A DNA stretch of 64,000 bases from RYN-133 sp963785425 (GTDB lineage Bacteria > Actinomycetota > Actinomycetes > Mycobacteriales > Jatrophihabitantaceae). Position 1 is the stretch's first letter; each line of letters opens with the position of its first letter. Positions 31,954 through 41,600 of this stretch are shown here, piece after piece. The position numbers and the translations under genes were made by a program. The stretch is from NCBI GenBank assembly GCA_963785425.1, contig CAWAVG010000001.1, positions 682,001 to 746,000 of the forward strand, read 5' to 3'. Below the pieces are notes generated by a model. The model was not told the origin of the DNA and searched no databases. It was given only the letters and a program-made list of their open reading frames with translations.

Positions 31954-33242
31954 CAGGCCGAGGCGCTCGCGTCGAAGCGGGGGAACGCACCGGCGCCGGC
32001 GTAACGCGCGGCGTCGTCGAGGTCGTCCTCGATGCGCAGCAACTGGTTGTACTTGGCAACGCGTTCGCTGCGCGCGGGGGCGCCGGTCTTGATCTGGCCG
32101 CAGTTCACCGCCACGGCGAGGTCGGCGATCGTCGTGTCCTCGGTCTCGCCGGAGCGGTGGCTCATCATGCACCGGTAGCCGTGGCGGTGCGCGAGGTCGA
32201 CGGCGTCGAAGGTCTCGGTCAGCGTGCCGATCTGGTTCACCTTGACGAGCAGCGCGTTGGCCGCACCGAGCTCGATACCGCGGGCGAGACGCTCAGGGTT
32301 GGTGACGAAGATGTCGTCGCCGACCAGTTGCACCTTGTCGTCGAGCTGCTCGGTCATCGCGACCCAACCGTCCCAGTCCTCCTCGTCCAGCGGGTCCTCG
32401 ACCGAGACGATCGGGTAGCTGTCGACGAGGTCGACGTAGTACTCGATCAGCTTCTCCGACGAGGTCGGCGAGCCCTCGAAGTTGTAGGAGCCGTCGGCGA
32501 AGAACTCCGACGCCGCAACATCGAGCGCCAGGGCGATGTCGGTGCCGGGCGTCAGACCCGCCTTGCCGATGGCCTCGAGGATCAGATCGAGCGCGGCGCG
32601 GTTCGAGTCGAGGTTCGGTGCGAAACCGCCCTCGTCCCCCAGTCCGGTCGACAGGCCCCGTGACTTCAGGACCGCCTTCAGCGCGTGGTACACCTCGGCG
32701 CCCGTGCGCAGCGCCTCGGCGAACGTCGGTGCGCCGATCGGCGCGATCATGAATTCCTGCACGTCGACGTTCGAGTCGGCGTGCGCCCCGCCGTTGAGGA
32801 TGTTCATCATCGGCACCGGGAGCAGGAACGCGTTCGGCCCGCCGAGGTAGCGGAACAGCGGCAAGTCGGCGCTGGCGGCCGCTGCCTTGGCGACGGCCAG
32901 CGAGACTCCGAGGAGCGCGTTGGCGCCGAGGCGCGACTTGTCCGGCGTCGCGTCGAGGTCGCGCAGCACCTGATCGACCAGGCGCTGCTCGCTGGCTTCG
33001 AAGCCGACCAGTTCCGGTCCGATCGTGTCGAGCACGCCGGCGACCGCGTTGCGCACGCCCTTGCCGCCGTAGCGGTCGCCGCCGTCACGCAGTTCGACGG
33101 CTTCGAACCGTCCGGTCGACGCGCCGCTGGGAACGGCAGCACGCGCGAAGGTGCCGTCGTCGAGGGCGACCTCGACCTCGACGGTGGGATTGCCGCGCGA
33201 ATCGAGGATCTCGCGGGCGCCGACGGCGTCGATGCTTGCCAT
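31953..33242 (-). CDS. eno: Enolase
   Basis: A 429-residue enolase of standard length that converts 2-phosphoglycerate to phosphoenolpyruvate in glycolysis. All key parts are visible: DSRGNPTVEVEV at the N-terminus, catalytic Glu in LGDEGGFAPNL, magnesium ligands in ALALDVAASEF, VSVEDPLDEEDWDGW and QLVGDDIFVTN, the catalytic lysine in LLVKVNQIGTLTE, and the family signature MMSHRSGETEDTTIADLAV. First gene of the eno-ftsB-DUF501-ppx operon. Array C lies directly upstream of its start, between it and mazG. Confidence 0.97.
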   Translation of the reverse strand: MASIDAVGAREILDSRGNPTVEVEVALDDGTFARAAVPSGASTGRFEAVELRDGGDRYGGKGVRNAVAGVLDTIGPELVGFEASEQRLVDQVLRDLDATPDKSRLGANALLGVSLAVAKAAAASADLPLFRYLGGPNAFLLPVPMMNILNGGAHADSNVDVQEFMIAPIGAPTFAEALRTGAEVYHALKAVLKSRGLSTGLGDEGGFAPNLDSNRAALDLILEAIGKAGLTPGTDIALALDVAASEFFADGSYNFEGSPTSSEKLIEYYVDLVDSYPIVSVEDPLDEEDWDGWVAMTEQLDDKVQLVGDDIFVTNPERLARGIELGAANALLVKVNQIGTLTETFDAVDLAHRHGYRCMMSHRSGETEDTTIADLAVAVNCGQIKTGAPARSERVAKYNQLLRIEDDLDDAARYAGAGAFPRFDASASA

Positions 33243-33289
33243 AGCGCCCAACCCTAACGGCCCGCTCACCCCAGACCCGCCCCGACTCG

Positions 33290-33358
33290 CGAGTGGTCAC
33301 CTATAACGCGAGTGGACAGCAATAACCGTCCACTCGGTCCATAAGTGACCACTCGCGC
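33290..33358. repeat. Mirror-image GAGTGGTCAC array C, with altered inner arms
   Basis: Outer arms cgcgagtggtcacctata and ataagtgaccactcgcg match arrays A and B. The inner arms instead read CGAGTGGAC and GTCCACTCG around agcaataacc: both arms changed together, keeping a nine-base stem. It lies between mazG (ends 33364) and eno (starts 33242), genes in the same direction, so it could end mazG transcription. Confidence 0.85.
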
Positions 33359-33363
33359 GATGG

Positions 33364-33987
33364 TCAGGGGGACGGGGCGGTGGTCTCGGCGGCGACGATC
33401 GCGTCGCGGTAGTCCTGGGTGAGGCGGCGCAGCGCCGTTTCCGGGTCTATGCCGGCAGCAACGGCGTCCTGGACGACGGCGAAGAGCCGCGCGCCGATGT
33501 CGTCGCCCTCGGGCGTCGGGACGTCCAGGCCGGCGCGGTTGACCCGGGCGACGAGCTTGGCGCTCAGCGCCAGCGCCGGCTGGGCCAGCGGCACGCCGTC
33601 GACGGCCGACGTGCGGCCCTTCTCGGCGATCTTGCGCCGCTCCCACGTCTCATTCAGGGTCGCGGCGTCGGTGCGCGCCTCGTCGGCGAACACGTGCGGG
33701 TGCCGGCGCACCAGCTTGTCGACGAGATCGGCCGCGACGTCCTCGATCGAGTACGGGTCGGGCTCCTCCTCGGCCAGTCGGGCGTGGAAGAGCACCTGCA
33801 GCAGGAGGTCGCCGAGTTCCTCGCGCAACAGCGTGCGGTCACCGTGCTCGATCGCCTCGAGCACCTCGTAGGTTTCTTCGAGCAGGTAGCGCGCGAGTGA
33901 CTCGTGGGTCTGTTCCGCGTCCCACGGACAGCCGCCGGGCGACCGCAGCCGGTCCATCACCTCGACGGCGCGTTCCAGCTGCGACAT
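33364..33987 (-). CDS. mazG: MazG family nucleoside triphosphate pyrophosphohydrolase
   Basis: A 207-residue protein with one complete MazG domain: GGCPWDAEQTHESL, LLEETYEVLEAIEHGD (E-E-x-x-E metal motif) and LREELGDLLLQVLFHARLA (E-x-x-D). A second region (about 130-200) is the shortened C-terminal half. It hydrolyses NTPs and damaged dNTPs to monophosphates, protecting DNA. The order mfd, mazG, lipoprotein, eno is kept in mycobacteria. Starts at ATG 33987, one base after the lipoprotein gene. Confidence 0.92.
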   Translation of the reverse strand: MSQLERAVEVMDRLRSPGGCPWDAEQTHESLARYLLEETYEVLEAIEHGDRTLLREELGDLLLQVLFHARLAEEEPDPYSIEDVAADLVDKLVRRHPHVFADEARTDAATLNETWERRKIAEKGRTSAVDGVPLAQPALALSAKLVARVNRAGLDVPTPEGDDIGARLFAVVQDAVAAGIDPETALRRLTQDYRDAIVAAETTAPSP

Positions 33988-33988
33988 C

Positions 33989-34630
33989 TCAGGACGAGCC
34001 GAAGTGCACGAACCCAGGAGCGCCGGCGGCCGGGTCCTTCACCGGAGACGCGACGCCGAGGGTCTTCTGGTCCCACGTCCCGTACCGAGGGCTGATGTCG
34101 ACCTTCGTCCGGGTCGAAACGATCGCCGACACGAACGCGTTCGTGGCCTGCCCCGATTGCAGCAGGTTGAACGCCTTGGCGGCGTCGGTGGTGTGCGCGA
34201 GCCGCTCGATCAGCACCGTGAGCAGCTCGTACTGCTGGGTCAGCAGCTCGAAGAATCCAGCCGCGTAGCCGAAGCCGTGGTTGGCCTTCGCCGCCTGGGC
34301 CGGCACGCCGGCGTCGTTGATCACGCTCCGCGCCGCAGTGAGTTCGTCCGCCGTCGCCGAGCCGCCCTTGGCGGCGATGGCCGCCTTGATCAGCTCGTTG
34401 CGCACCCAGGTCGTGAGCGCGTTCAGCTTGGGCACGACCTGGGTGTTCGACTGGTCGGTGTAGGGCGTCGCGCCGGGCTTGACCAAACCCGACAGCGTGG
34501 AGTCGCTCAGGGTCGCGCCCGCCACCTCGGCAGCCTGTCCGACCTTGGTCTGGCAGGCCGTGAGCGTGGCGGCGGCCAGCGCGACGAGCGTCAGGACGGT
34601 CAGGATGCGGCGCAATCTCACGGTGCACAC
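33989..34630 (-). CDS. SurA-N-like lipoprotein
   Basis: A 213-residue protein with a lipoprotein signal peptide: RLRRILTVLTLVALAAATLTAC ends in the lipobox L-T-A-C (cleavage about residue 25). The mature part begins QTKVGQAAEVAGATLSDSTL, which looks like the start of a SurA N-terminal domain (N-G-x-x-I type) and is otherwise helical. No PPIase domain is present, so a chaperone or structural role is more likely. The same type of gene sits next to mazG in other actinobacteria. Confidence 0.8.
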   Translation of the reverse strand: MCTVRLRRILTVLTLVALAAATLTACQTKVGQAAEVAGATLSDSTLSGLVKPGATPYTDQSNTQVVPKLNALTTWVRNELIKAAIAAKGGSATADELTAARSVINDAGVPAQAAKANHGFGYAAGFFELLTQQYELLTVLIERLAHTTDAAKAFNLLQSGQATNAFVSAIVSTRTKVDISPRYGTWDQKTLGVASPVKDPAAGAPGFVHFGSS

Positions 34631-34737
34631 GATCTCACGTGCCCTGCTCGCCGTCCGCGTGCGGGTGACCGGTGACCGGCGTGCCCGTCCCCGGCCACGG
34701 GTGCACCCGCCGATGTCTCGGCTTCTAAGGTGGCGAC

Positions 34738-35088
34738 GTGGACCGCTCGGACATCGTCGAATACTGCTTGACCAAACCGGGTGCCTGGCTCGACAGCCCC
34801 TGGGGCGAGGACGACCACGTCGCCAAGGTCGGCGACAAGATCTTCTGCTTCTACGGCGGTGAGCAGCTTGCGATAACGGTCAAGAACACTCGCGAGGCGA
34901 TAGCCGAGTGGCGCGACCGGTATCCCGACCACGCCGGGACGGCTGCCTACTTGAACAAGCAGCTGTGGAACCGAGTCGTGCTCGAAGGCGCGGGTGCCCC
35001 CGACGAGGACGACATGCGCGAACTCATCGACGACTCGTACGCCCTGGTGGCGGCGAGCCTGCCCAAGTCCAGGCGCCCGACGAACTGA
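34738..35088 (+). CDS. MmcQ/YjbR family protein
   Basis: A 116-residue protein from GTG 34738. KPGAWLDSPWGEDDHVAKVG followed by KIFCFYGGEQLAITVKN matches the YjbR (CyaY-like) fold, and DSYALVAASLPKSRR closes it. Family members may bind DNA; function is not settled. Divergent from the lipoprotein gene and separated from the protease gene by a strong hairpin. Confidence 0.88.
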   Translation: MDRSDIVEYCLTKPGAWLDSPWGEDDHVAKVGDKIFCFYGGEQLAITVKNTREAIAEWRDRYPDHAGTAAYLNKQLWNRVVLEGAGAPDEDDMRELIDDSYALVAASLPKSRRPTN

Positions 35089-35117
35089 GCCGGCCCGGGA
35101 TCGACCCGAGCCGGCTC
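35087..35117. terminator. Bidirectional terminator between YjbR-type and protease genes
   Basis: gagccggcccggg pairs with cccgagccggctc (12 of 13 positions) around atcga. It begins inside the YjbR-type stop codon and ends six bases before the protease stop. Confidence 0.75.
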
Positions 35118-35122
35118 GTCCG

Positions 35123-38100
35123 TCAGGAACCGACCTTGTACCGGTACGGGATACGCACCATCTGGTCGCTGCCGAACACGTCGATGTTGAAGTTCTGCAC
35201 CTCGAGGTACCCCGAGACGACGCTGCCCGACTCACCCCCGTTCGGGCTGAACGCGACCTGAAGCGTCGTCGACGCTCCCGGCGCCACCACGACCGACTGC
35301 GACGGATCGAACTGGTTCGGGCTGTTCGGATCAGTCGCGCTGTCCCAGATGTTGCCGCCGGTGGCCTGCACGTCGTCGTTGATCGTGTTCGCCGTCGCGA
35401 ACGCTGCGCAGGTGAACGTCGCCCCGTTGGTCGTTGTCGCGAACGGCCCGATCAGCGCCGGGTCACAGCTCCACTCGCCGGCTTCGATCTGCGGCGCCGT
35501 GATGCTCGCCACCGCCGTCTTGCCCTCCGTCGACAGCAGCTGCGGCCGCCCGAACAGCGGCGAGCTCGTCATGATCACCCGCTTGCTCGCGTTCGCGACC
35601 ATTGTGAACGAGTGGCTGCCCGGCGGCACGATCGCCTGCGGCGTGCTGGCTGTGATCGGCAACGTGCCGTTCGGGTTCTGGTCGAACCCGAGCGAGTACG
35701 TCGACGTCCCGGCCTCGCGGGGGTCGAGGTAGTAGATCTCGGGCGAGTTGCCGGTGTTGGTCACGCGGACCGTGGCCACCCGCGTCTTGCCGGGCTTGAT
35801 CACCGTGGATGCGCTGTTCGGCACGCCCGTCGGCACGGCACGCACCGTGTTGTAGGTGATGCGGCCGGTCAGGCGCGTTCCGGTCTTGCCGGACGAGCTC
35901 CCGAACGCCGAGACGATCGAGATCAGCCACCGCCCGCGTTTCGGATTGCGCCACGACAGGTGGAACGTGCGCAGGTCGCGGGTCGTCGGCTGGGCCTTCG
36001 TCAGGTCGATGAAGGCGGTGTCCTGCTCGTCGACCACCGTGTGGTTCGGGTCGATCAGCGAACCGATCATGAAGTAGCCCGCGTTCGCGACCTGCACGTC
36101 CACGTTCAGGTTCTTCATGCCCTTGGGCACGTTGACCGCGTAGACGAGTTCCTGGTTGAAGACCGCGTCACGCCCGTTGCCACCCGTGAGCACGCCGGAG
36201 AAGTGTCCCGGACGGCCCGGAGCAGCAGGGACCGAGGACCGGGTCAGGATCGGCACGGCCCCGATACCCGGGCCGAAGTTCACCGACTCGGCGCGGTCAC
36301 CGGGATGGGCCGGGGTGCGGTACTGGACGTGGAACGTGCGGACCTGTCCCGGTGCCAGGGTCGCGTTGGCCGGCTGCACCCCACCCTTGAGAGTGAGCAG
36401 CTTCTGCACGGTGGCCGAGATCGTGATCGGGCCGGAGTACTTGTCCGAACCCGGGCGCGAGAAGTAGATCGCGCGCCACCGTCCCGGTTCCGGGTTGCGC
36501 ACCTGCACCTGGCTGAAGCCCAGGGGCGCACCCTGCGGGTCGGAGTCGTTGGCGACCCGGCCGCTGGGGTCGAAGAGCACCTCGAACACGGTCTGGTTGC
36601 TGTCGTTCGGATCCGCGGGATATCCCAGTCGTGCCACGAGCTGCTGGTACCCGCTGGGCACCGTGAAGTCGTGTTCGACGTAGGGCTCGGGGTTGCCGTC
36701 GAGCCAGTAGGTGAACGTCGGCGTGCTCGGCGAATTCGGACGGTAGTTCACGCTCGTGCTCATGATCGTCTTGATCGCACCGAACCGGCGCACCCGCGGG
36801 TGCAGCGTGCGCTTGGAGGTGCCGAGGTTGCGGACGGTCACATCGGCGGTGTGGGCCGAGTTGACCGTCGAGATCGTCTGGATCTTGCGCGGGAACACGA
36901 ATGCGTTGTGACCGACGTGATGACCCGGACGACCGAAGGAACGGGCCAGCTGGACCGCGCGCAGCGCGTTGACCAGGCCGGCACCCTGGTCCTGGGCCGG
37001 GACGCCGAGGTCGGTCGCGCTGCTGGTGATGATCGTCTTGATGACCGACGGTGACGGGCTGCGGTGCCCGTGCGAATTGCGGTAGGCCTCGATGACCAGC
37101 GCGACGACTCCCGCCGTCAGCGGGCAGGACTCGCTCGTGCCGCCGAAGTCCTCGATCGGCGGTCCGTGCGGGGCCGCGAAGATGTTCGCGCACTCGAAGT
37201 ACTTGTTCGTGTCGGCCGAGCAGTTCGCCCAGCCCCCGAAGCTCGGAGCAATCACGTCAGGTGCGTTCGGGCCGACCTCGGTGAAGCCCGAGCTCGACAG
37301 CGTGGCCACGTTGTTGTTCTCGTAGCCCTTGAAGTGACCCAGCCGGTAGCCGTGCTCGGAGAGCTGGGCGTAATCCTGGAACGAGGTCGAGCCGGCGACG
37401 GCGATGATGCCCTTCGCATTGGCGGCGGGCGAACCGTTCGTGTTGGTGACGCCGGAGTCGCCGGTGCTCGCCACGACCGCGATGCCGTGCGCGACGGCCT
37501 CCGAGTCGAAGATCGACACCGGGTCGTCGATGTCGCCGCCGACGGGGTTGTTGCCGAACGACTGCGACAGCACATTGACGTGGTCGTGACTGACGGCCCA
37601 GTCCATGCCCTGCAGGATTTCGCTGTCCAGGGCGGCCGCGACGACGCCGAAGACCTTCATGACCGCCAGGCTCGCGCCGGGAGCGACACCGCGGATCTTG
37701 ATGTCACAGTTCTTGGGCAGCGGCAGGTTCGGGTTGACCTCCTTGCTGAGGTCATAGGTCGTGCGTCCCTGCGCGATCAGCGAGCTCGCGTCGCCGAATG
37801 CCTCCCCACCCCCGGTCGGGAAGTTGAGTCCCTCGCCGGTGAAGTCGCGGTAGTCGAAGATCGCGTGCTGTCCGTTGGGACGGATGTAGTCACGGATGTT
37901 GTCCTGCAACCCGTCCGGGAACACCGCGATGCGCACGCCGTGGCCGGTCGTGCCGTAGTGCGGGCCCTCGGCGCGCAGGATGTGCAGCGCCTGCGGCTGG
38001 AGCAGCGGATGCTTCGGGGTGCCGCAGATACCGGGCGTCTTGTTCACCGTGGCCCGCGCCTGCGCGCTGGACGTGGTCTGCGCACGCTGCGCCGCGGGCA

Positions 38101-38575
38101 GCGTGACCTTGCGGTCGGGAACGACGGCACGCACGGCGGGGTCGGCCGCGAGCCGCGCGCGCTCCGCGCTCGACACCGACGCCGACAGCGCGTTGATGAA
38201 GCGGAAGCTGTGCAGGTTCGGCGCGTGCAGACGTACCAGCTCGCTGTGGATCGCTCGCTGCGAGTGCGCGAGCGTCGTAGCACGAGCCTGCAGCCCGCGG
38301 TCGCCGTGCCCGAGCTGGGACGGGAACTGGTTGCGCAGCAGCACGATCACCCGGTGGTCGGGACGCTTGGAGTAGGCGGCGATCTGGGCCGGCGTCAGGT
38401 TGGTGCGGACGATGTGCACCGGACGGGCCGCCGCCGGCGACGCCACGGGGGCCGCGGTCGAAGGCGCGGCCAGGCCGGTGGCCATGGCCGCCACCGCGGC
38501 GGTGCTGACCGCTGCGGCGAGCACGCGCTTCGCGAGGGGGGACGAGGTTGACCGAGGCGAGCGCGCGATCTTCAC
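35123..38575 (-). CDS. Large secreted subtilase-like serine protease with sedolisin-like features
   Basis: A 1150-residue exported protein from GTG 38575 (ribosome site ggaagga). Signal peptide about 1-42 (ends APSTAAP). Residues about 55-160 resemble an I9-type propeptide. The peptidase domain (about 205-555) has D221 (RIAVFPDGL), then GGGEAFGDASSLIAQG in place of the S8 GHGTHVAG, i.e. E258-x3-D262, then LSQSFGNN, VVASTGDSGV and the nucleophile S481 in GGTSESCPLTAG. The E-x3-D pair and the S-T-G-D-S-G motif recall S53 sedolisins. The rest (about 560-1150) holds several beta-rich domains, two or more with CARDB-like spacing, that probably bind the wall or substrate. It lies between mfd and the YjbR-type gene in its own transcript. 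Confidence 0.88.
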   Translation of the reverse strand: MKIARSPRSTSSPLAKRVLAAAVSTAAVAAMATGLAAPSTAAPVASPAAARPVHIVRTNLTPAQIAAYSKRPDHRVIVLLRNQFPSQLGHGDRGLQARATTLAHSQRAIHSELVRLHAPNLHSFRFINALSASVSSAERARLAADPAVRAVVPDRKVTLPAAQRAQTTSSAQARATVNKTPGICGTPKHPLLQPQALHILRAEGPHYGTTGHGVRIAVFPDGLQDNIRDYIRPNGQHAIFDYRDFTGEGLNFPTGGGEAFGDASSLIAQGRTTYDLSKEVNPNLPLPKNCDIKIRGVAPGASLAVMKVFGVVAAALDSEILQGMDWAVSHDHVNVLSQSFGNNPVGGDIDDPVSIFDSEAVAHGIAVVASTGDSGVTNTNGSPAANAKGIIAVAGSTSFQDYAQLSEHGYRLGHFKGYENNNVATLSSSGFTEVGPNAPDVIAPSFGGWANCSADTNKYFECANIFAAPHGPPIEDFGGTSESCPLTAGVVALVIEAYRNSHGHRSPSPSVIKTIITSSATDLGVPAQDQGAGLVNALRAVQLARSFGRPGHHVGHNAFVFPRKIQTISTVNSAHTADVTVRNLGTSKRTLHPRVRRFGAIKTIMSTSVNYRPNSPSTPTFTYWLDGNPEPYVEHDFTVPSGYQQLVARLGYPADPNDSNQTVFEVLFDPSGRVANDSDPQGAPLGFSQVQVRNPEPGRWRAIYFSRPGSDKYSGPITISATVQKLLTLKGGVQPANATLAPGQVRTFHVQYRTPAHPGDRAESVNFGPGIGAVPILTRSSVPAAPGRPGHFSGVLTGGNGRDAVFNQELVYAVNVPKGMKNLNVDVQVANAGYFMIGSLIDPNHTVVDEQDTAFIDLTKAQPTTRDLRTFHLSWRNPKRGRWLISIVSAFGSSSGKTGTRLTGRITYNTVRAVPTGVPNSASTVIKPGKTRVATVRVTNTGNSPEIYYLDPREAGTSTYSLGFDQNPNGTLPITASTPQAIVPPGSHSFTMVANASKRVIMTSSPLFGRPQLLSTEGKTAVASITAPQIEAGEWSCDPALIGPFATTTNGATFTCAAFATANTINDDVQATGGNIWDSATDPNSPNQFDPSQSVVVAPGASTTLQVAFSPNGGESGSVVSGYLEVQNFNIDVFGSDQMVRIPYRYKVGS

Positions 38576-38659
38576 AAAGAGGTCCTTCCGACCGAACAGG
38601 GGCCAGGGAACCGTATATTCGTCGCGCCCGGCGGGGAACGGGAACGAGCCAAACGCCGT

Positions 38660-38674
38660 CTGAGCGTTACTCAG
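38660..38674. other. Small palindrome downstream of mfd
   Basis: CTGAG-CGTTA-CTCAG, stem of five, between the mfd stop and the protease promoter. It could be a weak terminator for mfd or a binding site; no T-run. Confidence 0.3.
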
Positions 38675-38689
38675 GCAATTATCAGCCGG

Positions 38690-41600
38690 TCACTGCGGGG
38701 TGCCCGTGACCGCCGCCAGCACCTCGCCGGCCCACGTGAGCAGGGCGATGTCGCGCAATGGCTCGCCGCCGAACGTCGCCGCGGCGAAGCTGCCGTCGGG
38801 CTTGCGCACCCCCTTGGGACGGGGCACGGACATGGTCGACACCGCCTGCTTGTAGATGGCGTGGTCGAACATCCGCTTGAGCCTGAGCTGTGCCGACTCG
38901 GCGAGCTCGACCGGCGTGAACCGCACGACGTTGCCCTGCATCGAGACCTCGGTGACCCCGTAGCGGCGGCAGAGCACCTTGAACCGCGCCACCGCGAGCA
39001 GGTTCTCGACCGACGGCGGGATCGGCCCGTAGCGGTCGATCAGCTCCGCGCGGACCGCGTCCACGGCCTCGTCGGTCGTCGCCGACGCGAGCGAGCGGTA
39101 GGCCTCGAGCCGCAGCCGCTCACCGGGCAGGTAGTCGACCGGCAGGTTCGCGTCGACCGGCAGGTCGACCTTGACCTCGGCCGTCTCGTCGGGGGTCTCG
39201 CCGCGGTAGTCGGCGACCGCTTCGCCGACGAGGCGCACGTACAGGTCGAAGCCCACGCCGGCAATGTGTCCCGACTGCTCGCCGCCGAGCAGGTTGCCCG
39301 CACCGCGGATCTCGAGATCCTTCAGCGCCACGGCCATGCCCGCGCCCATCTCGGTGTGTTGCGCGATCGTCGCCAGCCGGTCGTAGGCCGTCTCGGTCAG
39401 CGGCCGTTCGGGCGGGTAGGTGAAGTAGGCGTAGCCGCGTTCGCGGCCGCGTCCGACCCGGCCGCGCAGCTGGTGCAGTTGCGACAGGCCGAACATGTCG
39501 GCCCGGTCGACGACGAGCGTGTTCGCGTTCGGGATGTCCAGCCCGGACTCGACGATGGTGGTGGCGACCAGGACGTCGTACTGCTTCTCCCAGAACCCCA
39601 GCATGATCTGCTCGAGAGCCGCCTCGCCCATCTGGCCGTGCGCGACGGCGATGCGCGCCTCGGGAACGATCTCGGCCAGCCGCTGGGCGGCCCGGTTGAT
39701 CGACTCGACGCGGTTGTGGATGTAGAAGACCTGGCCGTCGCGGAGCAGCTCGCGCCGGATGGCGGCACCGATCTGCTTCGGGTCGTACGCGCCGACGAAG
39801 GTCAGGATCGGGTGCCGCTCCTCCGGCGGGGTGAGGATCGTGGTCATCTCACGGATGCCGGTCAGCGACATCTCGAGCGTGCGCGGGATCGGCGTCGCCG
39901 ACATGGTCAGGACGTCGACGTCGACGCGCAGTCCCTTCAGGTACTCCTTGTGCTCGACGCCGAAGCGCTGTTCCTCGTCGACGATCACCAGGCCCAGGTT
40001 CTTGAACCGCACGGTCTGCTGGAGCAACCGGTGCGTGCCGATGACGATGTCGATCGAGCCGTCGACGATGCCACGCCCGATCGCGTCCACGTCGGACGCG
40101 GGCGTGAACCGCGACAGCTCCTTGATGACGACGGGGAACTGCGCCATCCGCTCGCTGAAGGTCTGGATGTGCTGGTGCGCCAGCAGCGTCGTCGGGACGA
40201 GCACCGCAACCTGCTTGCCGTCCTGCACGGCCTTGAACGCCGCGCGCACGGCGACCTCGGTCTTGCCGTACCCGACGTCGCCGCAGATCACCCGGTCCAT
40301 CGGGACGGTCTGCTCCATGTCGGCCTTGACCTCGTCGATCGCCGCGAGCTGGTCGGGAGTCTCGACGTAGGCAAAGGCGTCCTCGAGTTCGCGCTGCCAC
40401 GGGGTGTCGGGCGCGAACGCGTGGCCCTTCGTGGCCATCCGCGCGCTGTAGAGCCGGATGAGTTCGGCGGCGATCTCCTTGACCGCCTTGCGGGCGCGTC
40501 CCTTGGTCTTCGCCCAGTCGGCCCCGCCGAGGCGCGAGAGTGACGGTGCCTCGCCGCCGACGTACTTGGTCACCTGGTCGAGCGAGTCGGTGGGGACGAA
40601 GAGCCGGTCTCCCGGCTGCCCGCGCTTGGACGGCGCGTACTCGATGATCAGGTATTCGCGCTCGCCGCCGTTGATCGTGCGCCGCACCATCTCGACGTAC
40701 TTGCCGACCCCGTGCTGCTCGTGGACGACGTAGTCGCCGGGCTTGAGCGTGATCGGGTCGATCGCGTTGCGGCGCTTGGACGGCATGCGCCGGTTGTCCT
40801 TGGTGAGCGACCCCCGCTGGCCGGTCAGATCGGCCTCGGTGAGGAACGCCAGTTTCAGGCGCGGCGCGACCAGGCCGCCCTCGAGGCGTCCCGTGGTGAC
40901 GTCGATGACGCCGGGCTCGAGCGTCGGCTCGGCGACCAGCCGCGCCGGGATCTCGGCGTTGGCCAGGCGTTCGGCCGCGCGCTGCGCCGACCCGTGCCCG
41001 TCGAACACGAGGGCGACGCGCCAGCCGTCGCGCGTCCACGACTTCAGGTCGGCGAGCGCGGCCTCGATGTCGCCCCGGTAGGTCGGCGCGACGGTGAACT
41101 CGCTCTGCACGCCGGACTCGTCGGTGAGCTCGGTGATCCCCCACCACGGCAGGCCCAGCCGGCCGGCTTCGGCGCGCACCTCGTCCAGATCGCGCAGGGA
41201 CGCAGCCGCGAGATCGACCGGCGCCCGGCCGCCCCCTGCGGCGGCCGCCCACGACGCCTCGAGGAACTCCGCCGAGGTGTGGACGAGGTCTGCCGCGCGG
41301 GTGCGGATGCGCTCGGGGTCGCACAGCACGACGTGGGCACCGGTCGGGAGCTCGGCCAACATCAGCGTCAGTTCGTCGACCAGCACGGGAGCGAGGGCCT
41401 CCATGCCCTCGACGGCCTCGCCCCGGCTGATGGGATCGAGCAACTCGACGAGTTCGGGATGCTCGGCGGCGAGCGCCGCGGCACGCTGCTGCACGTCGTC
41501 GGTGAGCTGCAGCTCGCGGCAAGGCGCTGCCCACAGGCCCTGCGGCGCGACCTCGAGCGAGCGCTGGTCGACGACGCGGAAGTAGCGCACCTCTTCGACC

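Noticed and set aside
38576..38689. Strong terminator for mfd.
   Set aside because: Only a five-base stem (CTGAG/CTCAG) with no T-run is present, so it is listed merely as a small palindrome.
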